Shown: positions 1-6,370 of the stretch, piece by piece
Position numbering within the stretch: the first letter of the stretch is position 1
How the letters are laid out: each line of letters begins with the position of its first letter
NCBI GenBank assembly: GCA_024644185.1
Contig: JAHELM010000054.1
Location: 1 to 9,600, forward strand
Length of the DNA: 9,600 bases
Direction: 5' to 3'
Origin: Rhodospirillales bacterium
Lineage (GTDB): Bacteria; Pseudomonadota; Alphaproteobacteria; UBA8366; JADFVY01
Translations under genes and position numbers: made by a program
The notes under the pieces: generated by a model
The model's input: the letters and a program-made list of their open reading frames with translations, nothing else
Database searches by the model: none
Told to the model about the DNA's origin: nothing

Positions 1-990
1 GACCGCGCGACGCACCAGCGGTTCGGCCTTTTCGAAATTCTTCTGGTCGCAATACAGCCCGGCAAGATCGATCAGCTCGGTGACCAGATGCGGGTGGTCG
101 GGGCCGAGCATCCGCTCGCCGATTTCCAGCATCCGCTTGAGCAGGGGCTCCGCCTCGCCGAAGCGCTTCTTGACGGCGAACTGCGCCGCCAGATTCTTCA
201 GGCCCACGGTCGTTTCGTGGTGGTTCTGGCCGAACGCGGTTTCCAGCAACTGCAACGCCCGCCAGCCGAACATCTCGGCCTTGGTGTCACGGCCTTGCTG
301 GTGATACAGCGTCGCCAGGCCGATCAGGGTCGAGCCGACATCCGGATGATCGGGACCCAGTTTCCGCTCTTCGATGTCGAGTGCCCGCTTGTACAGCTTT
401 TCGGCCTCGTCGAAGCGGCCCTGCATGGTGCTGATAAAGGCGAGTTGCCCGAGTGTCTCGGCGATTGCGATATCGCCGTTTCCAGGGAAATGCTCCTCGA
501 TCTGCAGGACCCGGCGATACAGCTTCTCCGCCTCGTCCAGGCGATCCTGCGCCTCGGCCAGCGCACCGAGCGTCTTGTATTCCTCGATCAGGGCGGCGTG
601 GCCCTTGCCCTCGACCTTCTCGATGATGGCCACGCGCTTCTGCACCAGCGTGGCGGCGCGGCGATACATGGCCGCGGCCTCGCCGTCGCGGTGCTGCGTC
701 TTATAAAGTTCGGCAAGGTTTTCCAGGGTTACCGCCGCGTTCGGATCGCCCTCATCGGCGTTCTTCTCATCGATGGCGATGGCGCGACGGTATAGCGGTT
801 CAGCCTCGGTAAGCCGGCCGAGCGCATGATAGACCAGGGCGAGATCGTTATAGGCGCAGCCGAGCCGGGGATCGTCGGGGCCGAATTTCTTCGCCTCGGC
901 CAGGGCCACCGCAAAGTGTCGCTCCGCCTTCTCGTAGCGGCCCTTGCGGAGCTCGTCGGCGCCAGACATGACAGATTTTTCCCAGCTCAT
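1..990 (-). CDS. TPR-repeat protein, kinesin-light-chain type (C-terminus cut by window edge)
   Basis: The minus-strand frame is open from the ATG at 990 to the left edge, giving 330 residues with no stop. The protein is built of about eight tetratricopeptide repeats, most spaced roughly 42 residues as in the kinesin-light-chain/TPR_12 group. Typical helix pairs include NDLALVYHALGRLTEAEPLYRRA (about 48-70), LAFISTMQGRFDEAEKLYKRAL (about 183-204) and DLAGLYCDQKNFEKAEPLVRRA (about 308-329). The linker LGPDHP occurs at 211-216 and 295-300. There is no signal peptide or membrane segment, so it is probably a cytoplasmic scaffold for protein-protein contacts; the partner is unknown. No good Shine-Dalgarno site precedes the ATG. 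A GTG at 996 or the internal ATG at 969 are alternative starts. The gene diverges from lepA. The TPR call is firm; the biological role is unknown. Confidence 0.88.
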   Translation of the reverse strand, partial: MSWEKSVMSGADELRKGRYEKAERHFAVALAEAKKFGPDDPRLGCAYNDLALVYHALGRLTEAEPLYRRAIAIDEKNADEGDPNAAVTLENLAELYKTQHRDGEAAAMYRRAATLVQKRVAIIEKVEGKGHAALIEEYKTLGALAEAQDRLDEAEKLYRRVLQIEEHFPGNGDIAIAETLGQLAFISTMQGRFDEAEKLYKRALDIEERKLGPDHPDVGSTLIGLATLYHQQGRDTKAEMFGWRALQLLETAFGQNHHETTVGLKNLAAQFAVKKRFGEAEPLLKRMLEIGERMLGPDHPHLVTELIDLAGLYCDQKNFEKAEPLVRRAV

Positions 991-1090
991 ACTCACACGG
1001 CGCCCCCGCGCGGCGTTCCGTTGTTTGCCCACCCGGACAGAATAGCCGGGGGCCGCGACGACCCCGACCGCGGAACCTTATCCCATTATT

Positions 1091-1127
1091 CCTTAACGAT
1101 GCGCTTACACGAACCCTGACGATGCGC
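1091..1127. repeat. Two imperfect direct repeats in the divergent TPR/lepA region
   Basis: CCTTAACGATGCGC (1091-1104) and CCCTGACGATGCGC (1114-1127) match at 12 of 14 bases and begin 23 bp apart, close to two helical turns. A 9-mer, CATTATTCC, also occurs twice (1084-1092 and 1170-1178). The region 991-1259 holds no gene that I can support. The repeats could be a tandem binding site for a regulator of the minus-strand TPR gene, but no known regulator is recognised. Confidence 0.35.
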
Positions 1128-1203
1128 CCGCGCGAAAGCCTTCCGGAGAGCCTAACGGATGGCGGGCCGCATTATTCCATGACGCGGTTGCGCACGATGC
1201 CGC

Positions 1204-1233
1204 TTGGCTGCAGGGCCGGCGGGGTGGTATAGC
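1204..1233 (+). promoter_or_regulatory. Candidate sigma-70 promoter of lepA
   Basis: TTGGCT (1204-1209) and TATAGC (1228-1233) are separated by 18 bp; each matches the -35 or -10 consensus at 4 of 6 positions. Transcription would begin near 1240, leaving a leader of about 20 nt before the ATG at 1260. No clear Shine-Dalgarno sequence precedes that ATG or the in-frame GTG at 1254. The call rests on consensus matching only. Confidence 0.35.
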
Positions 1234-1259
1234 CACGCCGCATCACCATATCCGTGCCC

Positions 1260-2852
<1,593 letters not shown>

Positions 2853-2855
2853 CCG

Positions 2856-3185
2856 TCAGCCGAAAGACCGGCGGCGGCGGCGGCGGCCGGCGACCATGAA
2901 GACGACCGCCAGCGCCAGCAAAACCAGCGCCGCCCCGCCCATGCCCTGCCATATCGGGCGCTGCAACAGCGGCACGATCTGGTTGTCCCAGAAATCCGGG
3001 CTGGAATAACGCTGTACCATCGCCTGCATCAGATTCAGACTGCCGGCATCGAGGTTGTACCAGGCCTCGCCCCAGGGAATTTCCATGCTGCGTCCCTCGA
3101 ACAAGCGCAGCCCGAGGGTCGCCATTATCCCCACGCTGAACAGCGCAAATAACCATCCGGTGATCCGGAGAACGAGAGATACCAT
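2856..3185 (-). CDS. Small two-helix membrane protein of unknown function
   Basis: This 109-residue protein belongs to no family I recognise. It has an N-terminal hydrophobic helix (about 4-27), a polar loop rich in aromatic residues (about 30-80, with IPWGEAWYNLDAGSLNLMQA and SPDFWDNQIVP), a second hydrophobic helix (about 82-100) and a tail of six arginines ending in SFG. By the positive-inside rule the tail should be cytoplasmic and the central loop periplasmic. A good Shine-Dalgarno sequence, AAAGGTGGGG, precedes the ATG at 3185. The gene converges on lepA with 3 bp between the two stop codons and no intervening terminator. The typical membrane layout and the Shine-Dalgarno site support a real gene. 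An overlapping frame from 3195 is less convincing. Confidence 0.75.
   Translation of the reverse strand: MVSLVLRITGWLFALFSVGIMATLGLRLFEGRSMEIPWGEAWYNLDAGSLNLMQAMVQRYSSPDFWDNQIVPLLQRPIWQGMGGAALVLLALAVVFMVAGRRRRRRSFG
2870..2887. repeat. GGC trinucleotide tract (six copies)
   Basis: Six uninterrupted GGC units lie at the 3' end of the small membrane protein gene. Read on the minus strand they form most of its six-arginine tail. Such tracts can change length by slippage, which would lengthen or shorten the arginine tail without a frameshift. Confidence 0.7.
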
Positions 3186-3285
3186 GGCACCCCACCTTTG
3201 TTCTTTTGAACGTTATGTCGCCGGCGAAGTTAACACGGCCCGGGCCGTCGGTGCCACCCGATCGCGAAAATCGTTACGGGGCGGG

Positions 3286-3314
3286 TTGCCAGCCGCCCCG
3301 GTCTCGGCTAGTTT
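3286..3314 (+). promoter_or_regulatory. Candidate promoter of tRNA-Ser
   Basis: TTGCCA (3286-3291, 5 of 6 to the -35 consensus), a 17-bp spacer and TAGTTT (3309-3314, keeping the key TA...T of the -10) lie just upstream of the tRNA. The start of transcription would fall a few bases before the mature 5' end at 3326. Consensus match and position only. Confidence 0.45.
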
Positions 3315-3325
3315 CCCGCGCCGAC

Positions 3326-3415
3326 GGAGGGGTGGCCGAGTGGTTTAAGGCGCACGCCTGGAAAGTGTGTGGGGGTGAAAGCCCCTCGTGGGTTCGAATC
3401 CCACTCCCTCCGCCA
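3326..3415 (+). tRNA. tRNA-Ser (anticodon GGA)
   Basis: A complete class II tRNA folds by hand. The acceptor stem GGAGGGG (3326-3332) pairs with TCCCTCC (3405-3411), with one G-U pair. The D arm contains GGCCGAGTGG. The anticodon stem CACGC/GTGTG encloses the loop CTGGAAA, with anticodon GGA at 3360-3362, reading UCC and UCU serine codons. A long variable arm, GGGG...CCCC, is typical of tRNA-Ser. The T arm is GTGGG-TTCGAAT-CCCAC. The discriminator G (3412) is followed by an encoded CCA (3413-3415). Confidence 0.97.
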
Positions 3416-3438
3416 TCATCCTGTCGCGAACCCGGGAC

Positions 3439-3469
3439 AAGGCTCCTGTCGGGGGCTTTTTTCTTTTTG
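3439..3469 (+). terminator. Rho-independent terminator after tRNA-Ser
   Basis: An 8-bp stem, AAGGCTCC with GGGGCTTT (two G-T pairs), closes a TGTCG loop and is followed by a T-rich tail (TTTCTTTTT). It sits 23 bases after the tRNA and probably ends its transcript. The remaining interval to 3572 holds no gene that I can support. Confidence 0.75.
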
Positions 3470-3572
3470 TTTCAAAGGCGGTTAGCCGGGGCGAATGCGG
3501 TCAGCCTTAACCAGGCGCGGTCGGGCGGCCTTCCCCGATTGTTTTGCGATGAAAAATCCTGGGGCACGCCGT

Positions 3573-3935
3573 TCACTCCAGCGGCGTTTCGGGGGCGGCG
3601 ATGTGGACCGCCAGCAGGCAGCCGTTCGGCGTGTGGGAATTGTGTTCCGTCCCGTCCCGGTAGAACGCCAGATCGCCCGCCCGCAGGATCGTGCCGTCGC
3701 TTTCGTGCAGTTCTCCCTCAAGGATCAGGAACTGCTCGTGACCGTTGTGGCGGTGGCTGCGTGTCGTCATTCCGGGGGGCATCCGGTAGACGTGGAACCC
3801 TTCCCCCAGGGCGCGACTGTCATCCAGTTGCAGCACCGCATCGCCCAGGGCCACCCCGTCCGGATAGACGAAAGGGGCGAACCCGGACTTGTGGATATTG
3901 GCGATCCGGCGGTCTTTCGGGTCGATCAGGTGCAT
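3573..3935 (-). CDS. Small cupin-domain protein
   Basis: This 120-residue, single-domain cupin is probably a cytoplasmic beta-barrel metal-binding protein. Cupin motif 1 is clear: G55, then HRH at 61-63, E67 and G74. His61, His63, Glu67 and His98 would be the metal ligands. Motif 2 begins at G87 and keeps G95 and H98, but its usual proline is Arg93 and its usual final asparagine is Thr102. A Shine-Dalgarno GGAG lies a few bases before the ATG at 3935. The gene is divergent from the universal stress protein gene and shares with it the region containing the FNR-type box. The substrate cannot be read from the sequence; small cupins include dioxygenases, isomerases and sensors. Fold certain, function unknown. 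Confidence 0.85.
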   Translation of the reverse strand: MHLIDPKDRRIANIHKSGFAPFVYPDGVALGDAVLQLDDSRALGEGFHVYRMPPGMTTRSHRHNGHEQFLILEGELHESDGTILRAGDLAFYRDGTEHNSHTPNGCLLAVHIAAPETPLE

Positions 3936-3970
3936 TGCGGCTCCGTCATTTTCGCTGGGGTTGAACTTTT

Positions 3971-3984
3971 TTGACCCAAGTCAA
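3971..3984. promoter_or_regulatory. FNR/FixK-type box (TTGACCCAAGTCAA)
   Basis: The 14-bp dyad TTGAC-CCAA-GTCAA fits the TTGAY-N4-RTCAA consensus of FNR, FnrL and FixK regulators of the CRP/FNR family. It lies between the divergent cupin (start 3935) and universal stress protein (start 4047) genes. If it activates the stress gene from the usual -41.5 position, transcription would start near 4019. I see no convincing -10 hexamer there. Control by oxygen or redox state is inferred. Confidence 0.7.
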
Positions 3985-4046
3985 AGCGGTTGCCCGAGTT
4001 TGCTGCTTCACTTGGCACAACGTCAACCTGTCAGAGGATGGAAGCC

Positions 4047-4460
4047 ATGACGAAAAAAATTCTCTGCCCGATCGATGGCAGCGACCACGGGGCGGTGGGT
4101 CTTGCCCATGCCGTCGAACTGGCCAAGCTGACCGGCGCGCATCTGACGATCTGCGCGGTCAATCTTACCGTCGGCGGGGCGCGTGGCCCGACGATCAACC
4201 ACTGGAAGGACGAAGAGGCCGAGGCGCTGGTAACGAAGGCCGAAGCGGCCGCCAATGCGGCGGGCGCGACCGATGTGGGAACGGCGGTGCTGTTCTCGCG
4301 CATGGCGGCCCCGGCGATCATCGCCTATGCCGAGGAACTTGGCGCCGACCGGATTGTGATGGGAACCGGCGACAAGCGCGGCGTCAAGCGTCTGGTGCTT
4401 GGGTCGGTCGCGGCGGAAGTGGCCGGTCAGGCGGGCTGTTCGGTCACGGTTGCCCGCTAA
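4047..4460 (+). CDS. Universal stress protein, UspA family
   Basis: A 137-residue single-domain Usp (Rossmann-like alpha/beta fold, cytoplasmic, usually a dimer). The N-terminal strand KKILCPIDGSDHG carries the conserved aspartate at 10. The C-terminal nucleotide loop is MGTGDKRGVKRLVLGS at 105-120, followed by VAAEV and the closing strand CSVTVAR. The family ATP-binding motif is G-2X-G-9X-G(S/T). Here the second glycine is Asp109, while G106, G119 and S120 remain, so ATP binding may be weakened or altered. I chose ATG 4047 because GAGG at 4034-4037 sits 9 bases upstream. ATG 4038 would have its Shine-Dalgarno directly touching the start, and ATG 3990 adds a tail not seen in the family. The upstream FNR-type box suggests induction when oxygen is low. 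Confidence 0.92.
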   Translation: MTKKILCPIDGSDHGAVGLAHAVELAKLTGAHLTICAVNLTVGGARGPTINHWKDEEAEALVTKAEAAANAAGATDVGTAVLFSRMAAPAIIAYAEELGADRIVMGTGDKRGVKRLVLGSVAAEVAGQAGCSVTVAR

Positions 4461-4470
4461 GACCTGAACG

Positions 4471-4493
4471 GCGTGGTTTCCACGCAAGCGTGG
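4471..4493. repeat. Three-arm inverted repeat with two exclusive hairpins
   Basis: The arm GCGTGG (4471-4476) is followed by its complement CCACGC (4480-4485) and then by a second GCGTGG (4488-4493). The middle arm can pair with either neighbour but not both. It lies 11 bases after the universal stress protein stop and well before tmm. Confidence 0.6.
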
Positions 4494-4501
4494 CATTTCA
4501 A

Positions 4502-4526
4502 CCCCGAGGGATTCTACCCCTCGGGG
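4502..4526. terminator. Perfect 9-bp hairpin after the universal stress gene, no T-tract
   Basis: CCCCGAGGG (4502-4510) and CCCTCGGGG (4518-4526) are perfect complements around a 7-base loop. No run of T follows on either strand, so it is not a standard intrinsic terminator. It may protect the 3' end of the stress gene transcript or support Rho-dependent ending. Confidence 0.5.
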
Positions 4527-4547
4527 CAAACGCTGTTTACCAGCAGG

Positions 4548-4614
4548 AAGAAAATTTGACACAGGCGCAACTCTCCTTCTAGGTTTCACGACGAAACAAG
4601 GTGCGTAAAGCACC
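4548..4614 (+). promoter_or_regulatory. tmm promoter region with AT-rich element and leader hairpin
   Basis: AAGAAAATTTG (4548-4558) is an AT-rich block in GC-rich DNA, and its 11 bases recur exactly inside the dyad upstream of dmmD. It overlaps a perfect -35 hexamer, TTGACA (4556-4561). With 17-18 bp spacing the -10 would be CTAGGT or TAGGTT, both weak. A small hairpin, GGTGC (4600-4604) with GCACC (4610-4614), would lie in the leader. The overlap of element and -35 would suit a repressor site. Confidence 0.5.
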
Positions 4615-4643
4615 CCGCGAGACGTCAACCGTCGGAGGATTAG

Positions 4644-5987
4644 ATGAGCAGGAGAGTAGCCATTATCGGAGCGGGCCCGTCCGGCCTTGCGCAGTTGCGC
4701 GCGTTCCAGTCGGCAAAGGCCAAGGGGGCCAGGATTCCCGAGGTGGTCTGCTTTGAAAAGCAGGGGGATTGGGGCGGGCTGTGGAACTATACATGGCGCA
4801 CCGGCCTCGATGAATACGGTGAGCCGGTCCATTGCAGCATGTACCGCTATCTGTGGACAAATGGCCCGAAGGAAGGCCTTGAATTCGCGGATTATTCCTT
4901 TGAAGAGCATTTCGGCAAGCAGATCGCCAGCTATCCGCCGCGCGCCGTTATGTATGACTATATCGAAGGTCGGGTGAAAAAGGCCGGGGTGCGCGACTGG
5001 ATTCGCTTCCGCCATCCGGTGCGCTTCGTGAAATACAACGCGGACAAGGGCAACTTCACCGTCACTGCCCATGATCTGGTGAACGACACGATGTATTCCG
5101 AGGACTTCGACCACGTCATCTGTGCGTCGGGCCATTTCAGTACGCCGAACGTGCCGGAATATCCGGGCTTCGGCATCTTCGGCGGCCGCGTGCTGCATGC
5201 CCATGACTTCCGCGACGCGATGGAGTTCAAGGGCAAGGACCTGCTTCTGCTCGGCTCCAGCTACTCGGCCGAGGATATCGGGTCGCAGTGCTGGAAATAC
5301 GGCGCCAGGTCGATCACCGTGGCCTATCGCAATGCGCCGATGGGCTATGGCTGGCCCGACAACTGGAAGGAAGTTCCGGCGCTGGTTCGGGTGAATGAGG
5401 ACACCGCCTTTTTCGCCGACGGCACCTCGAAGAAGGTCGATGCAATCATCCTGTGCTCCGGCTACAAGCACCACTTCCCCTTCCTGCCCGACGATCTGCG
5501 GCTCAAGACCACGAACCGGCTGGCGACCAACGACCTCTACAAGGGCGTGGTCTATGTCCACAATCCCAAGCTGTTCTATCTGGGGATGCAGGACCAGTGG
5601 TTCACCTTCAACATGTTCGACGCACAGGCCTGGTGGGTGCGCGACGCGATCATGGGGCGGATCTCCGTTCCGGCCGACAAGGCGGTGCTGCTGAAGGATG
5701 TCGCGGACCGGGTGGCAGGCGAGGATGCCGGCCAGGATGCCCATGACGCCATTCACTATCAGGGCGACTATGTGAAGGAACTGATCGCGGAAACCGACTA
5801 TCCGTCCTTCGATGTGGACGGCGCCTGTCAGGCATTTTTCGATTGGAAGGACCACAAGAAGGCCGGGATCATGGAGTTCCGCAATCACGCCTATAAGTCC
5901 GTCATCACCGGGACGATGGCCCCCGTCCACCACACGCCGTGGAAGGATGCGCTGGAAGATACGATCGAAAGCTACCTGAAGAACTGA
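4644..5987 (+). CDS. tmm: Trimethylamine monooxygenase (flavin-containing monooxygenase)
   Basis: Tmm oxidises trimethylamine to trimethylamine N-oxide with FAD, NADPH and oxygen. The 447 residues match the usual length of bacterial Tmm. The FAD Rossmann motif GAGPSG is at 9-14, the FMO identifying sequence FGGRVLHAHDF at 179-189, and the NADPH motif GSSYSAED at 204-211. Tyr207 in that motif and the MQDQW segment (Asp317, Trp319) correspond, as I recall them, to residues discussed in structural work on marine Tmm. The whole sequence, such as FEKQGDWGGLWNYTWRTG and HCSMYRYLWTNGPKE, reads as Tmm rather than a generic FMO or Baeyer-Villiger enzyme. A strong Shine-Dalgarno GGAGGA (4634-4639) fixes the start. 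A strong terminator follows, so it is probably transcribed as a single gene. Downstream are a permease and dmm genes, which fits methylated-amine use as a carbon, nitrogen or energy source. Confidence 0.92.
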   Translation: MSRRVAIIGAGPSGLAQLRAFQSAKAKGARIPEVVCFEKQGDWGGLWNYTWRTGLDEYGEPVHCSMYRYLWTNGPKEGLEFADYSFEEHFGKQIASYPPRAVMYDYIEGRVKKAGVRDWIRFRHPVRFVKYNADKGNFTVTAHDLVNDTMYSEDFDHVICASGHFSTPNVPEYPGFGIFGGRVLHAHDFRDAMEFKGKDLLLLGSSYSAEDIGSQCWKYGARSITVAYRNAPMGYGWPDNWKEVPALVRVNEDTAFFADGTSKKVDAIILCSGYKHHFPFLPDDLRLKTTNRLATNDLYKGVVYVHNPKLFYLGMQDQWFTFNMFDAQAWWVRDAIMGRISVPADKAVLLKDVADRVAGEDAGQDAHDAIHYQGDYVKELIAETDYPSFDVDGACQAFFDWKDHKKAGIMEFRNHAYKSVITGTMAPVHHTPWKDALEDTIESYLKN

Positions 5988-6009
5988 CGCAGCCGCGGCA
6001 GCGTACAGG

Positions 6010-6036
6010 AAGGCCCCGGTTCGCCGGGGCCTTTTT
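6010..6036 (+). terminator. Strong rho-independent terminator after tmm
   Basis: GGCCCCGG (6012-6019) and CCGGGGCC (6024-6031) form a perfect 8-bp GC stem, extended by AA/TT pairs, around a TTCG tetraloop and followed by five T. It lies 22 bases after the tmm stop and should separate tmm from the permease transcript. Confidence 0.92.
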
Positions 6037-6059
6037 CGTTGCGCATGGACCAGGGGCGG

Positions 6060-6080
6060 ACTGCCCGGGCTTTGGGCAGT
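6060..6080. repeat. 7-bp inverted repeat upstream of permease promoter
   Basis: ACTGCCC (6060-6066) and GGGCAGT (6074-6080) are perfect complements with a 7-base spacer. The repeat lies about 32 bp upstream of the candidate -35 and could be an operator or a weak hairpin. Confidence 0.4.
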
Positions 6081-6111
6081 TGTGCCGGCAGAGGGCGCCT
6101 CGCCCCAATTC

Positions 6112-6148
6112 TTGGGAAACATTGTTTCACATGGATAAAATTTTTCTC
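6112..6148 (+). promoter_or_regulatory. Candidate permease promoter with overlapping AT-rich dyad
   Basis: TTGGGA (6112-6117, 4 of 6) and TAAAAT (6136-6141, 5 of 6 to the -10) are 18 bp apart. The -10 lies inside the near-palindrome GATAAAATTTTTCTC (6134-6148), in which GA, four A and their complements pair around a central base with one mismatch. A protein bound there would block this promoter. Transcription would start near 6148, giving a leader of about 220 nt. Confidence 0.5.
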
Positions 6149-6175
6149 GCCATATGACTCCGGCCGTGCTTTTCT

Positions 6176-6192
6176 TGCGACATAAGGTCGCA
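6176..6192. promoter_or_regulatory. Operator-like dyad TGCGAC-N5-GTCGCA
   Basis: The two 6-bp arms are perfect complements around ATAAG. The dyad lies about 30 bases after the predicted transcription start of the permease gene, so it could be an operator or a leader hairpin. Directly before it, TTTTCTTGC (6170-6178) is the reverse complement of GCAAGAAAA, found in the dmmD upstream dyad. Confidence 0.45.
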
Positions 6193-6370
6193 GTCACGCG
6201 GCCTGAACCGGACAAGGGACGGCTTTGGATGAAGGAAAAACTCCGCGGGTCGGGTCTGCCGACATCGCGCCATGTCCAGAGATACGAAGAAAATGGGGAC
6301 GGACACGCTGCGAGCACGCATGGCGTCATGCCTGACAGACCTCTCTGCCGCAGCCAACAGGAGATAGGGA

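Larger units (their letters stand above)
6037..6370. other. 334-bp intergenic region between tmm and the permease
   Basis: I support no gene here. A 75-codon frame from 6154 overlaps the permease start, resembles nothing and lacks a clear ribosome site. The region holds an inverted repeat (6060-6080), a promoter candidate overlapping an AT-rich dyad (6112-6148), a second dyad (6176-6192), and a long apparent leader ending in the permease Shine-Dalgarno AGGAG (6359-6363). A short hairpin, GCATG/CATGC, lies at 6318-6331. Confidence 0.6.

Noticed and set aside
88..795. Plus-strand 235-codon frame at the left end
   Set aside because: It lies opposite the convincing TPR-repeat gene on the minus strand, whose periodic repeats create a periodic-looking shadow.
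3326..3415. tRNA-Ser as an integration site for a mobile element
   Set aside because: I saw no second copy of the tRNA 3' end, no integrase and no transposase in the window.
3206..3964. Plus-strand 252-codon frame across the tRNA
   Set aside because: It runs through the tRNA-Ser, its terminator and the antisense of the cupin gene, so it cannot be a normal coding gene.
4012..4026. Possible sigma-54 promoter (TTGGCAC...) or second FNR site before usp
   Set aside because: The -24-like TTGGCAC lacks a -12 TTGC at the right distance, and as an FNR site TTGGC...GTCAA has the wrong spacing and half-site.
4023..6329. Minus-strand open frame of 768 codons opposite usp and tmm
   Set aside because: It is the antisense shadow of clear Usp and Tmm genes in GC-rich DNA, crosses a strong terminator and intergenic regions, and its translation is rich in His, Arg and Gly with no recognisable domain.
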